This document shows positions 18,655-27,844 of a stretch of DNA of 64,000 nucleotides, piece by piece. The position numbers and the translations under genes were made by a program. The DNA comes from Paraburkholderia flava. Lineage in GTDB: Bacteria; Pseudomonadota; Gammaproteobacteria; Burkholderiales; Burkholderiaceae. The notes beneath the pieces were generated by a model, which saw nothing but the letters and a program-made list of their open reading frames with translations, did no database searches and was not told the DNA's origin. The DNA is taken from contig NZ_SMRO01000003.1 of the NCBI RefSeq assembly GCF_004359985.1, positions 239,523 to 303,522 on the forward strand, in the 5' to 3' direction. Position 1 is the stretch's first letter, and each line of letters starts with the position of its first letter.

Positions 18655-20178
18655 TTACTTTGCGACCGGCATCGTGAATTCAGCACCCTTCGAGATGCTG
18701 TCCGGCCAGCGCTGCATGATGCTCTTGTAGCGCGTGTAGAAGCGCACGCCTTCTTCGCCGTACGCGTGATGGTCGCCAAACAGCGAACGCTTCCAGCCGC
18801 CGAACGAATGCCATGCCATCGGCACCGGAATCGGCACGTTGATGCCGACCATGCCGACCTGGATCTGCCGCGAGAACGCGCGCGCGACGCCGCCGTCCGA
18901 CGTGAACAGCGCCACGCCGTTCGCGAATTCGTTAGCGTTGATCAGCTCGACCGCGGAAGCGAAATCCGGCACGCGCACGATACACAGCACCGGCCCAAAA
19001 ATTTCCTCGCGATAGATCGTCATGTCGGTGCGCACGTCGTCGAACAGCGTGCCGCCGAGGAAGAAGCCGTTCTCGTGACCGTCCACCGTATGCCCGCGTC
19101 CATCGACGACGAGCTTCGCGCCGGCCGCGATGCCCGCTTCGATATAGCCTTTCACCTTCTCGCGATGCACACCCGTGACGAGCGGCCCCATTTCGGCTGC
19201 GGCATCCATGCCGTTGAGGATTTTCAGCGCCTTCACGCGCGGCGTCAGACGTTCGATCAGTTCGTCGGCGATGTGACCAACCGCGACCGCGACCGAGATC
19301 GCCATGCAACGCTCGCCGGCCGAACCGTACGCGGCGCCGATCAGCGCATCGACAACCTGATCGAGATTGGCGTCGGGCATCACGACCAGATGGTTCTTCG
19401 CGCCGCCGAGCGCCTGCACGCGCTTGCCGCGCTTCGTGCCTTCCGTGTAGATGTATTCAGCGATCGGCGTCGAGCCGACGAACGACAGCGCGCTCACGTC
19501 GGGATGCGCGAGCAGCGCATCGACCGCGACCTTGTCGCCGTGCACAACGTTGAACACGCCGTCGGGCAACCCGGCTTCCTTGAACAGTTCGGCGAGTCGC
19601 ACCGCTGCCGACGGGTCACGCTCCGACGGCTTCAGCACGAACGTATTGCCGCATGCGATCGCGACAGGGAACATCCATGCCGGGACCATCATCGGGAAGT
19701 TGAACGGCGTGATGCCCGCGACGACGCCGAGCGGCTGACGCAGGTTCCAGTTGTCGATGCCGCCGCCGATCTGGTCGGTGAAATCGGTCTTGAGCAGGTT
19801 CGGAATCCCGCACGCGAATTCGACGACCTCGATGCCGCGCATCACTTCGCCCTTCGCGTCGGAAAACACCTTGCCGTGTTCGCGCGTGATCAGCTCGGCG
19901 AGTTCGTCCTGATGACGGTCGAGCAGTTCCTTGAACTTGAACATCACACGTGCACGCTTGATCGGTGCCATCTCGCTCCATGCAGGGAACGCGGCTTTCG
20001 CAGCGGCCACCGCCGCATCGACTTCGGCGACGCTCGCGAGTGGAACGCGCGCGATCACCTTGCCGAGCGCCGGATTGAAGACGTCGCCGAAGCGATCGCT
20101 GGCGCCTTCGACCGACCGGCCGTTGATCATGTGGGTCAGCGCCGGGACGCGCGTTTCGCTTTGATGTGTCTCGCTCAT
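18655..20178 (-). CDS. mmsA: CoA-acylating (methyl)malonate-semialdehyde dehydrogenase
   Basis: This 507-residue aldehyde dehydrogenase of the MmsA family converts malonate semialdehyde to acetyl-CoA or methylmalonate semialdehyde to propionyl-CoA, with NAD+ and CoA. The catalytic cysteine is in [11 protein letters not shown], the cofactor loop is [12 protein letters not shown], and [12 protein letters not shown] is typical of the family. [20 protein letters not shown] is the expected N-terminus. The frame extends upstream to 20337 but into the regulator promoter. It lies 100 bases upstream of the GMC gene, and the LysR gene is divergent. Confidence 0.95.
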   Translation of the reverse strand: MSETHQSETRVPALTHMINGRSVEGASDRFGDVFNPALGKVIARVPLASVAEVDAAVAAAKAAFPAWSEMAPIKRARVMFKFKELLDRHQDELAELITREHGKVFSDAKGEVMRGIEVVEFACGIPNLLKTDFTDQIGGGIDNWNLRQPLGVVAGITPFNFPMMVPAWMFPVAIACGNTFVLKPSERDPSAAVRLAELFKEAGLPDGVFNVVHGDKVAVDALLAHPDVSALSFVGSTPIAEYIYTEGTKRGKRVQALGGAKNHLVVMPDANLDQVVDALIGAAYGSAGERCMAISVAVAVGHIADELIERLTPRVKALKILNGMDAAAEMGPLVTGVHREKVKGYIEAGIAAGAKLVVDGRGHTVDGHENGFFLGGTLFDDVRTDMTIYREEIFGPVLCIVRVPDFASAVELINANEFANGVALFTSDGGVARAFSRQIQVGMVGINVPIPVPMAWHSFGGWKRSLFGDHHAYGEEGVRFYTRYKSIMQRWPDSISKGAEFTMPVAK

Positions 20179-20272
20179 GTATGCCTCGTTCAATGGAAAA
20201 CCGCTAAAAGTCGTCATGCCGCGACTACAGGAACCACAGCGTAATCGCGACGCGCGCAGCAAATCCAATGAG

Positions 20273-20293
20273 TTATGCTCAACTGCGATATAA
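20273..20293. promoter_or_regulatory. possible LysR-type operator between mmsA and lysR
   Basis: TTAT-N13-ATAA (20273-20276 and 20290-20293) is a dyad of the size LysR proteins use, 20 bases ahead of the LysR start and about 95 bases from mmsA. It is a weak, short pattern. Confidence 0.35.
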
Positions 20294-20312
20294 GTCGCGC
20301 TAATATCAGGCG

Positions 20313-21212
20313 ATGGACCTGACTCTGCTTCGTGCATTCGTCACCGTCGCGCGCGAGGGCAATCTCACGCGCGCGGCCGCGCATCTGCATCTGACCCAGC
20401 CCGCCGTGAGTCTGCAGATCAAGAACCTGCAGGAAACGCTCGGCGTATCGCTGTTTACCCGTACCTCGCATGGCCTTGCACTGACACGCGACGGTCAGGC
20501 GCTGCTGCCGCATGCCGAACGCGCGCTCACTGCAGCGAGCGACGTGCAGCGCGCAGCCGCGACACTGCGTCATGAAGTGCGCGGCCGGCTGCGCATCGGC
20601 ACGATTCTCGATCCGGAATTTCTGCGCCTCGGTGGCTTTCTCAAGCAGCTCGTCGAAACCTGGCCGCATATCGAAACCGCGCTGCGACATGGGATGTCGG
20701 GCTGGGTGCTGGATGGCGTGCGAGCGCGCGAACTGGACGTCGGTTACTACATCGGGCGGCCCGCGCAGGACGACGCACGCGATGGCTCGGTCTTCCATGC
20801 AGTGACGCTCACGCATTTCCAGTATCGGGTGCTCGCGCCCGCGGGCTGGAAAGATCGGGTGAAGACGGCGCGCGACTGGCGCGGGCTTGCCGCGCTGCCG
20901 TGGATCTGGACGCCGCCGGCGTCCGCGCATCATCGGTTGCTGTCGCGTCTGTTCGCCGAAGCGGGCGTGACGCCCATCAAGGTTGCGGAAGTCGACCAGG
21001 AGCCGTCGATGCTCGATCTCGTCAAATCGGGCGTCGGCCTCACACTCGCACGCGACGCGACCGCGCTGGCCGAAGCACATGCGCATGCGCTGACGATCGT
21101 CGAAGGCATCACCGTGCCGACCGAACTCACGTTCGTCGCGCTCGCCGCGCGCAAGGACGAACCGGCAATCGCCGCCGCGCTAAAACTGATCGAGCAGCAA
21201 TGGTCGGTGTGA
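20313..21212 (+). CDS. LysR-family transcriptional regulator
   Basis: This 299-residue LysR protein has the winged helix-turn-helix at residues 1-60 ([22 protein letters not shown]) and the effector-binding fold after residue 90. It is divergent from mmsA and the GMC gene with 134 bases between, so it probably controls that operon, like HpdR in 3-hydroxypropionate catabolism. No good ribosome binding site precedes the ATG, only CAGG. A TAATAT lies just 7 bases ahead, so a leaderless message is possible. Confidence 0.9.
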   Translation: MDLTLLRAFVTVAREGNLTRAAAHLHLTQPAVSLQIKNLQETLGVSLFTRTSHGLALTRDGQALLPHAERALTAASDVQRAAATLRHEVRGRLRIGTILDPEFLRLGGFLKQLVETWPHIETALRHGMSGWVLDGVRARELDVGYYIGRPAQDDARDGSVFHAVTLTHFQYRVLAPAGWKDRVKTARDWRGLAALPWIWTPPASAHHRLLSRLFAEAGVTPIKVAEVDQEPSMLDLVKSGVGLTLARDATALAEAHAHALTIVEGITVPTELTFVALAARKDEPAIAAALKLIEQQWSV

Positions 21213-21393
21213 CTTCGAACCCGAATGCGTGCGATATGAGTTCCGCTGATGGAGCGGCATAACAGCGCAGCGTAACGACACCGTCACGCGCTTTTTGCTA
21301 GATTCGTACTTCACGGGCCGCGCGCCGAGATGCGCGGCCGTTTCTGTTTTCTGGCCCCCGTCTACGGTTACTGTCCTTCACGAGGAGCTTCAC

Positions 21394-21930
21394 ATGGCAC
21401 GCAACATCGAAATCAAGGCCCGCGCGCGACACTTCGACCAGCTGATCGCCCGCGCCGCTGAACTGTCGCCTGAAGCGCCACTGATCTTTCGTCAGCAGGA
21501 CTTTTTCTACGACGTGCCGCGCGGCCGCCTGAAGCTGCGGCAATTCGACGACGGCACGCCCGCCGAACTGATCTTCTATCAACGCGACGACCGCGACGGT
21601 CCGAAGGCGTCGTACTACACGCGCAGCCCGGTCACGAACCCCGAGGCGATGCACTCGCTGCTCGCCACCGCGCTCACGACGCGCGGCATCGTGACGAAGG
21701 AGCGGCACGTGTATATCGTCGGACGTACGCGGATTCATCTGGATCGCGTGGATGGGCTCGGCGATTTCGTCGAACTCGAGGTGCTGCTCGCGGAGGACGA
21801 CGACGAGGAAGGCGGCGAGATCGAAGCGCACACGATGTTCGCGAAGCTCGGTGTTCCGGAAGCCGATCTCGTGGCGGTCGCCTACGTCGATCTGCTCAAC
21901 GCGGATAGCAAGCCGTTGCAGGCCGCCTGA
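21394..21930 (+). CDS. CYTH-domain protein (class IV adenylate cyclase/thiamine triphosphatase fold)
   Basis: This 178-residue protein has the CYTH hallmark EIKAR at residues 5-9 (ExExK-type strand), followed by alternating charged strands (RGRLKLRQF, AELIFYQRDD, HLDRVDGLGDFVELEVLL) that form the triphosphate tunnel. The family hydrolyses or cyclises triphosphates, and the substrate here is unknown. The ATG at 21394 is preceded by GAGGAG; the open frame begins earlier (21295) without such a signal. It is a single gene between lysR and the convergent lrp. Confidence 0.88.
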   Translation: MARNIEIKARARHFDQLIARAAELSPEAPLIFRQQDFFYDVPRGRLKLRQFDDGTPAELIFYQRDDRDGPKASYYTRSPVTNPEAMHSLLATALTTRGIVTKERHVYIVGRTRIHLDRVDGLGDFVELEVLLAEDDDEEGGEIEAHTMFAKLGVPEADLVAVAYVDLLNADSKPLQAA

Positions 21931-21961
21931 TTTATGCGCGATGCGCCCGGCGCGTCACGGT

Positions 21962-22450
21962 TCATGCCGCCGCGCCGGCCGCAAGATGGCCGAGCGGCAG
22001 CGGACCGTTGCGCTTGAACGTCGTGAGCACGATGTTCGAGCGCACGCTGTCCACGCCCGGCACGCGCATCAGTTTCTTCATCACGAACGACGACAGCGTG
22101 TTCAGATCCGGCGACACAATACGCAGCAGATAGTCCGCATCGCCGACTACCGCGTGGCATTCGAGCACTTCGGGCAGCATGTCGATCTGCTGCTGGAACT
22201 GCTCGATGACCGAGTCGCCGTGATGCTTGAGCTTCAGGCTCGTGAACGCGGTCACGCCAAGGCCGAGCTTTTCGGGTCGCAACACGACGCGATAACCGTC
22301 GACAACGCCCACCGCTTCGAGCCGCTGCAACCGCCTGCCGATCTGCGACGGCGAAAGCGGCACCTGCTCGCCGAGCTGTTGATGGGTCGCGCGGCCGAAG
22401 CGCTGCAATACGTCGAGCAGAGCAAGATCGAAATGATCCAGTTCAAGCAT
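21962..22450 (-). CDS. Lrp/AsnC-family transcriptional regulator
   Basis: This 162-residue regulator has an N-terminal helix-turn-helix (LGEQVPLSPSQIGRRLQRLE, about 26-45) and a C-terminal RAM/AsnC ligand domain (CHAVVGDADYLLRIVSPDL). It is divergent from phhB with 260 bases between. In related genomes such a regulator sits beside the phenylalanine hydroxylase genes, so aromatic amino acid control is likely, but phhA itself is not here. Confidence 0.92.
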   Translation of the reverse strand: MLELDHFDLALLDVLQRFGRATHQQLGEQVPLSPSQIGRRLQRLEAVGVVDGYRVVLRPEKLGLGVTAFTSLKLKHHGDSVIEQFQQQIDMLPEVLECHAVVGDADYLLRIVSPDLNTLSSFVMKKLMRVPGVDSVRSNIVLTTFKRNGPLPLGHLAAGAAA

Positions 22451-22710
22451 GAAGTTCCTCCGCGTCGTTTCGCGTTTTTCATGCGCGATTGTCGCACTTC
22501 ATGAAATAACGGGCGCCAGAGACGACACTATGTGACGAGGCGCTGCGCCGACAAAAGCAGTCGCGATGGAAAAGCGTGAGAATGGGATGCTCGTGACGTA
22601 CGTGAGCGTCGGCAACGCGACAGCCGACCTGTCGATGCCGATGCCGATGCGCGTCACACCGCCCAACACGATTTGCGCGCGGCAACACGCGCGCGCCCGC
22701 AGGTGACGCC

Positions 22711-23016
22711 ATGATCCAGAAACTGTCTTCCGAAGAACGCGCCGCACAACTCGCCGGCCTCACCGGCTGGAGCGTCGTGACAGACCGCGACGCGATCCGC
22801 CGCCAGTTCGTTTTCGCCGATTTCAACGAAGCGTTCGGCTTCATGACCCGCGTCGCGATCAAGGCGCAGCAGATGGACCATCACCCCGAATGGTTCAACG
22901 TGTACAACAAGGTTGAGATCACACTGTCGACGCATGAGGCGAACGGCGTGACCGAACGGGACATCGCGCTGGCGAAGTTTATAGACGGTGTCGCGAAACT
23001 CGCGTCGCGCACGTGA
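22711..23016 (+). CDS. phhB: pterin-4a-carbinolamine dehydratase
   Basis: This 101-residue protein regenerates the tetrahydrobiopterin-type cofactor after phenylalanine hydroxylation. The family motif is complete: [20 protein letters not shown] contains the catalytic His-His-Pro-Glu-Trp and the downstream Asn. The usual partner phhA (phenylalanine-4-hydroxylase) is missing from the 260 bases between the Lrp gene and this one. The protein ends with a normal [12 protein letters not shown] helix and appears intact. Confidence 0.93.
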   Translation: MIQKLSSEERAAQLAGLTGWSVVTDRDAIRRQFVFADFNEAFGFMTRVAIKAQQMDHHPEWFNVYNKVEITLSTHEANGVTERDIALAKFIDGVAKLASRT

Positions 23017-23039
23017 CCGGCACGGACCACACCTTTGTA

Positions 23040-23074
23040 CGAACCTCAGCCGCTGAAAGCGGTTTGGAGGTTCG
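23040..23074. terminator. long stem-loop between convergent phhB and DUF3717 gene
   Basis: CGAACCTC (23040-23047) pairs with GAGGTTCG (23067-23074), and inside it AGCCGCT pairs with AGCGGTT over GAA with a small bulge. The hairpin is strong but has no U-tract on either strand, so its role as a terminator for the convergent genes is likely but not proven. Confidence 0.55.
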
Positions 23075-23095
23075 CAAACGCTTAAACCTTCAGTT

Positions 23096-23320
23096 CTACA
23101 GGCCGTTTTTAAGGCGGACGTAAGAATCCCACGCGTCGCGTGCAATGGGGTCCAATCCTTCCCGCGTATGGGTCGTCTGACGCTGTACAATCATCAACGC
23201 ATATGGCTTGGAGAGCGCATTAGCCTCCTTGCACAGAACGAGTTCGTCGCCACTCGAAGGCGAGCGGGCGCGCCAGAAGTTGATCGCGGCTTCCAGTTCG
23301 TTGAGCGTAATATCGGACAT
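23096..23320 (-). CDS. DUF3717 family protein
   Basis: This small 74-residue protein begins MSDITLNELEAAINFWRARS, a pattern I associate with the Burkholderiales DUF3717 family. It has one predicted helical, mostly soluble domain with no signal peptide. The start at 23320 gives the family N-terminus; the open frame runs further to 23380 with an arginine-rich, non-conserved extension. Function is unknown. It is divergent from the response regulator gene. Confidence 0.8.
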   Translation of the reverse strand: MSDITLNELEAAINFWRARSPSSGDELVLCKEANALSKPYALMIVQRQTTHTREGLDPIARDAWDSYVRLKNGL

Positions 23321-23436
23321 GATTCTCGTGGTGGCAGTGGCGCATCGCGCGGCAACGCGGCACGGCATTCCGTGCCGCACGCTTGCGGCGAATCGCGTAG
23401 CTGGTATGCCTAACCCATTGTACTTGAGCGAAATCC

Positions 23437-24123
23437 ATGCGACTCCTTCTGATCGAAGATGACCGTCCTATCGCACGCGGCATCCAAAGCAGCCTCGAAC
23501 AAGCCGGCTTCACGGTCGACATGGTCCACGACGGCATCTTCGCCGAACAGGCTCTCACCCAAAACCGCCATGAACTGGTCATCCTCGATCTGGGTCTGCC
23601 CGGCATCGACGGCATGACGCTGCTGTCGCGTTTCCGTCAGAGCAACCGGCATACGCCCGTGATCGTGCTGACCGCGCGCGACGAACTCAACGACCGCGTG
23701 CAGGGCCTGAACTCCGGCGCCGACGACTACATGCTGAAGCCGTTCGAACCGGCCGAGCTCGAAGCGCGCATCCGCGCCGTGATGCGCCGCAGCGGACCGC
23801 ATGGCGACATGCCGCGTCCGGAAGTGTCGCTCGGCGGTGTGCGTCTGTCGGGCGTCGATCGCCGCATCTTCAACGACGACAAGCCGCTCGAACTCTCGCC
23901 GCGCGAATTCGCGGTGCTCGAAATGCTGCTGCTGCGCCACGGTCGTGTGGTCAGCAAGGCGCAACTGCAGGACCACCTCACGCACTTCGGCGGCGATCTC
24001 GGCGATACCGCGATCGAAGTCTATGTGCACCGTGTCCGCAAAAAGCTCGAGAACTGCCGCGTCGAAATCGTCACGGTGCGGGGCTTCGGCTATCTGCTGC
24101 AGGAAATCCGCCAGGCCGCATAA
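23437..24123 (+). CDS. OmpR-family response regulator (QseB/TctD-like)
   Basis: This 228-residue two-component regulator has a receiver domain (1-115) with acidic pocket EDD at residues 7-9, phosphoacceptor Asp in VILDLGLPG (about residue 51), Thr in LTARD and Lys in MLKPF. A C-terminal winged helix with GDLGDTAIEVYVHRVRKKL is typical of OmpR/PhoB proteins. The sensor kinase gene follows after 179 bases. The pair resembles QseBC/PmrAB, but the stimulus is not deducible. Confidence 0.93.
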   Translation: MRLLLIEDDRPIARGIQSSLEQAGFTVDMVHDGIFAEQALTQNRHELVILDLGLPGIDGMTLLSRFRQSNRHTPVIVLTARDELNDRVQGLNSGADDYMLKPFEPAELEARIRAVMRRSGPHGDMPRPEVSLGGVRLSGVDRRIFNDDKPLELSPREFAVLEMLLLRHGRVVSKAQLQDHLTHFGGDLGDTAIEVYVHRVRKKLENCRVEIVTVRGFGYLLQEIRQAA

Positions 24124-24302
24124 CGGCTGCGGTACTACGACGTTGCCTTGCCGCCGGATCCGGTCTACGGATCGGCGGCACAACACGCACGGCAGGCACG
24201 CTATGATGCAGGCAGCCGTGCGCGCGGTACCGGCCTGCTCCGGTGCTGCGCGGTTCCTTCGCTCTCGATCTTCACGATCCGCTGCCGGGCCTGCCGACGA
24301 TC

Positions 24303-25811
24303 ATGTCTCTTCCAGCCGCGAATAGTCTGCGGCGCTCGCTGCTGCGCCGCCTCGCCGCCCCCCTTTCGCTGCTCGCGCTGATGAGCGGCCTGATCGCGTA
24401 CTGGCTCGCGTGGCAATACACGCAGCACGTCGTCGATCGCTCGCTCGCCGATCTCGCCACCGCAATCTCGAAGCAGATCCAGATCGCGGGCCCCGATGCG
24501 TCGGTCACCGTTCCCCCGCTCGCGCAGGCGATGTTCTCCGATCCGGTCGAACAGCTCGTCTACCGGATCAGCGACGGCGAAACCGAAATCGCCGGCGATC
24601 CGAAGCTGCCGCTGCGCGGCGTCAACGTGCGTCGCATGCACTACGCGTATGTGTTCGAGACCGAGCACGAGGGCACCAGCGTGCGGGTTGCGCAGGTTCG
24701 CGTCGATCAGCCGAACGGCGGCAATCCGATCGTCATCGAAGTCGGTCAGCCCGTGCGTCACCGGTTCCAGATCGCCGCCGAATTTCTCGTCGCGATCATG
24801 ATGCCGCTGCTTCTGCTGCTGCTCGCCGGCTGGGTGATCGTCTGGCGCGTCGTGAACCAGCAGCTTAATCCGCTAACCGATCTCGCCGATTCGCTGAACC
24901 GGCAGACCCACACGTCGCTGGAACCGGTCGACGAAACCTATGTGCCCGTCGAGATCCGGCCGCTCACCGGCGCACTGAACGCGCTGCTCGGCCGCCTGAA
25001 AACCGCGCTCGACGCACAGCGCAAATTCATCGCCGATGCCGCGCATCAGCTGCGTACGCCGCTCACCGCGGTGAAGCTGCACGCGGAGCAGGCTGCGGTC
25101 GCGCGCGACCCGCAGCTGGCGCTCGCGGCCGTGCGCGAGCTACGCGCCGCCGCCGATCGCGCGGTGCGGCTGTCGAATCAGTTGCTGTCGCTGGCGCGTG
25201 CGGAGCCGGGCGAGCAGGCCGCGCGCTTCGTGAACGTCGACATGGCCGTGCTCGCGTTCGAGACCGGCGCCGAATGGGTGCCGCGCGCGCTCGCCGTACA
25301 TGTCGACCTCGGTTTCCAGCGTCTCGACGACCCCGAAAACGCGCATCCGCTGATCGCACGCGGCAACCCGGTGTTGCTGCACGAGGTCATCGCGAACCTG
25401 CTCGACAACGCGCTGAAGTACGTGCCGCCGTCGCGACTCGACGGTGGCCGCATCACGGTGACGGTATCGCAGGTCCAGATCGACGAGACGGAAGCGGCGG
25501 AAATCGTCGTCGAGGACAACGGTCCCGGCGTACCGAAGAACCAGCAGGCCGATCTGTTCAAGCGCTTCTTCCGCGGCGACGGTCAGAGCGACGGCAGTGT
25601 CGACGGTGGTGCGGGTCTCGGCCTCGCGATCGTGCACGACATCATGGCGCTGCATCGCGGCAGCGTGCATTACGAGGACGCGGCTGAAGGCGGCGCCCGC
25701 TTCATCGTGCGGATTCCGCTGATGACCGGCGCGGATGTCGTAGCCACGCCCCGCGACGAACAACGTCGTGTCGAAAAAAAATCGGCGCACCAGGCGCCGA
25801 TCGATTTCTAG
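24303..25811 (+). CDS. QseC-like sensor histidine kinase
   Basis: This 502-residue inner-membrane kinase has a first membrane segment at about 15-38, a periplasmic sensor of about 120 residues, and a second segment near 160-182 (MMPLLLLLLAGWVIVWRVV). A HAMP-like region, the H-box DAAHQLRTPLTAVK and the ATPase N-box NLLDNALKYV follow, then G1 VEDNGPGVP and G2 GAGLGLAIVHD. The 24303 start gives a standard N-terminus; a frame extension to 24243 lacks support. The preceding regulator is its partner. Confidence 0.92.
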   Translation: MSLPAANSLRRSLLRRLAAPLSLLALMSGLIAYWLAWQYTQHVVDRSLADLATAISKQIQIAGPDASVTVPPLAQAMFSDPVEQLVYRISDGETEIAGDPKLPLRGVNVRRMHYAYVFETEHEGTSVRVAQVRVDQPNGGNPIVIEVGQPVRHRFQIAAEFLVAIMMPLLLLLLAGWVIVWRVVNQQLNPLTDLADSLNRQTHTSLEPVDETYVPVEIRPLTGALNALLGRLKTALDAQRKFIADAAHQLRTPLTAVKLHAEQAAVARDPQLALAAVRELRAAADRAVRLSNQLLSLARAEPGEQAARFVNVDMAVLAFETGAEWVPRALAVHVDLGFQRLDDPENAHPLIARGNPVLLHEVIANLLDNALKYVPPSRLDGGRITVTVSQVQIDETEAAEIVVEDNGPGVPKNQQADLFKRFFRGDGQSDGSVDGGAGLGLAIVHDIMALHRGSVHYEDAAEGGARFIVRIPLMTGADVVATPRDEQRRVEKKSAHQAPIDF

Positions 25812-25815
25812 CCAG

Positions 25816-25841
25816 ACGGCGCGCAAGTCGCGCGCCGTTTG
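25816..25841. terminator. hairpin terminator between convergent kinase and SET genes
   Basis: ACGGCGCGC (25816-25824) and GCGCGCCGT (25830-25838) pair over AAGTC, followed by TTT on the plus strand. It lies immediately after the kinase stop and reaches the SET gene stop. Confidence 0.6.
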
Positions 25842-25842
25842 G

Positions 25843-26331
25843 TCACTTCTTCTTTTTGCTCTTCTTTGCGTCCTTCTTCGACTTTTCCGGCTTCGCGAGC
25901 ATCGTGCCCCGGCACTTGCGCGCGCCGCAACGGCACTCGTATTCGCGCTTGAGCTTCTTCGTCTGCTCTTCGTCGATGACGAGGCCGTAGTCGTAGAACA
26001 GTTCTTCGCCGTCGTTGATATCGCGCAGCGCATGGATATACACGTGCCCGTCGATTTCCTCGGCCTCGCAGTTCGGCGCGCACGAGTGGTTGATCCAGCG
26101 CGCGCTGTTGCCGTCGATCTTGCCGTCGATCACGCGGCCGCTGTCGAGTGCGAAGTAGAACGTGTGATTCGGTTCCGCCGGATTATGCGGATGACGCCGC
26201 AAAGCTTCCTTCCACGAGATCCGCTCGCCCTTGTATTCGATCACGCGTTCGCCCGTCGCGATCGGTTCGGTGGCGAACACGCCTTTGCCGTGCACACCTG
26301 AACGGCGCACGGCGATCCTGCGTGAACTCAT
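25843..26331 (-). CDS. SET-domain protein-lysine methyltransferase
   Basis: This 162-residue protein is nearly all SET domain, a eukaryote-type lysine methyltransferase fold using SAM. Visible are GVHGKGVFATEPI near residue 12, the pseudoknot NHSCAPNCEA near residue 86, the ELFYDYG catalytic motif near residue 114 and a post-SET CRCGARKCRG with zinc-binding cysteines. The last 17 residues are almost only Lys/Ser/Asp. Related small SET proteins occur in Burkholderia and Legionella; a B. thailandensis one has been described as acting on host chromatin. Whether this one acts on a bacterial or a host protein is open. Confidence 0.9.
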   Translation of the reverse strand: MSSRRIAVRRSGVHGKGVFATEPIATGERVIEYKGERISWKEALRRHPHNPAEPNHTFYFALDSGRVIDGKIDGNSARWINHSCAPNCEAEEIDGHVYIHALRDINDGEELFYDYGLVIDEEQTKKLKREYECRCGARKCRGTMLAKPEKSKKDAKKSKKKK

Positions 26332-26596
26332 TGAATGAATCCTTGTGAAAAACGGGGATGAGGGGTGCGGCCATCGTCACGCGGACCGCGATGTCTGCCG
26401 CTGCAAAAGCGGCGCTGCACGACGCGCTTTTCTCGTTGCGCGTATGGCAAACGCGGCGCCTTGCGGGCGCCGCGTCGACTGCGACGCATCTGCGTCACAT
26501 CCGGCATCGTACACGGTCGAACCCGCTTCGTTCAACCGTCAAAAAGATAGAACGTGTGAAGCGTTGCGCTTAACGGTGCAAAACGCGCATGGGAAT

Positions 26597-27709
26597 TTAA
26601 CGCTGACCGAAAGACACGTCGCCGAACAACGCCTTCTGCTCGCGCGGCTGCGAACGCCAGTATTGAGGCGGCGCCTCTATCGTTGCACCGAGCTGCGCGG
26701 CTGCGTGCCACGGCCAGCGCGGATCGTAGAGCATCGCGCGGGCCATCGCGACCATATCGGCTTCGCCTTCCGCGACGAGACGCTCGGCGTGCGCCGGGTC
26801 GGTGATCAGGCCGACGGCGATCGTCGTGAGACCGGTGGCTGCGCGAACCGCACGCGCGAACGGCACCTGATAGCCGGGCTCGAGCGGAATCTTCTGCAAC
26901 GGCGACACGCCACCCGACGACACGTCGATCCAGTCGCAATCGCGCTTCTTCAGTTCTTCGGCGAATGCGATCGTGTCGTCGAGCGACCAGCCGCCGTCGA
27001 CCCAGTCGCTCGCCGACACGCGCACGCCGACCGGCTTATCCGCCGGAAACGCAGCACGCACGATGTCGAAGATCTCGAGCGGAAAGCGCATCCGGTTTTC
27101 GCGCGAGCCGCCGTATTCGTCGGTGCGCTGGTTGGCGAGCGGCGACAGAAACTGATGCAGCAGATAGCCATGCGCCGCATGCACTTCAAGCGCGTCGATG
27201 CCGAGTCGCGCAGCCCGTCGCGCGGATGCAGCAAACGCTTCGCGAATGCGGTTGAGGCTTGGTGTATCGAGTGCGAGCGGCGGCTCTTCACCGGCCTTGT
27301 GCGGCACCGGCGACGGCGCATGCGGCAACCAGCCGCCGGCCGACACGGGGATCAGCTGACCGCCGTCCCACGGCGTGTGGCTCGATGCCTTGCGTCCTGC
27401 GTGTCCGAGCTGCATCGCGACACGAATCGGCGAGTAGCGGCGGATCGCGGCAAGTACCGGGACCAATGCGGCTTCGGTCGCGTCGTCCCACAAGCCGAGA
27501 TCGCCGGGCGTGATGCGGCCGTCCGGTTCAACGGCGGTCGCTTCGATGCACAGCAGGCCCGCACCCGACAGCGCGAGATGGCCGAGATGGATCATGTGCC
27601 ACGCGGTCGCTTCGCCGCGTTCTGCGGAGTACTGGCACATCGGGGAAACGACGATACGGTTCGGAAGCGTCACGCTGCGCAGCGTGAGCGGAGAAAACAG
27701 GGCGCTCAT
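26597..27709 (-). CDS. old yellow enzyme family NADH:flavin oxidoreductase (NamA/YqjM-like)
   Basis: This 370-residue TIM-barrel FMN enzyme reduces activated alkenes, e.g. enones, with NAD(P)H. The N-terminus LRSVTLPNRIVVSPMCQYSA carries the YqjM-type cysteine near the FMN. HAAHGYLLHQFLSPLANQR and ENRMRFPLEI are the catalytic and FMN-phosphate regions, and HAGRKAS is typical of the YqjM branch. The start at 27709 is family-like; the open frame extends a further 51 bases. The gene is followed by a 265-base gap without genes before the SET gene. Confidence 0.93.
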   Translation of the reverse strand: MSALFSPLTLRSVTLPNRIVVSPMCQYSAERGEATAWHMIHLGHLALSGAGLLCIEATAVEPDGRITPGDLGLWDDATEAALVPVLAAIRRYSPIRVAMQLGHAGRKASSHTPWDGGQLIPVSAGGWLPHAPSPVPHKAGEEPPLALDTPSLNRIREAFAASARRAARLGIDALEVHAAHGYLLHQFLSPLANQRTDEYGGSRENRMRFPLEIFDIVRAAFPADKPVGVRVSASDWVDGGWSLDDTIAFAEELKKRDCDWIDVSSGGVSPLQKIPLEPGYQVPFARAVRAATGLTTIAVGLITDPAHAERLVAEGEADMVAMARAMLYDPRWPWHAAAQLGATIEAPPQYWRSQPREQKALFGDVSFGQR

Positions 27710-27844
27710 GAATTCGGGTCCGGGGAAGCCGAGGAGCGATCGAGAATAGCACCGCAACAAGAATGCTGCAGGGCGGCACGCGATGTTTGCAGGGAAGTAT
27801 TTGCGCGACGTTTACAGTGCGTGAATCGCCGCGCTACACAACGT

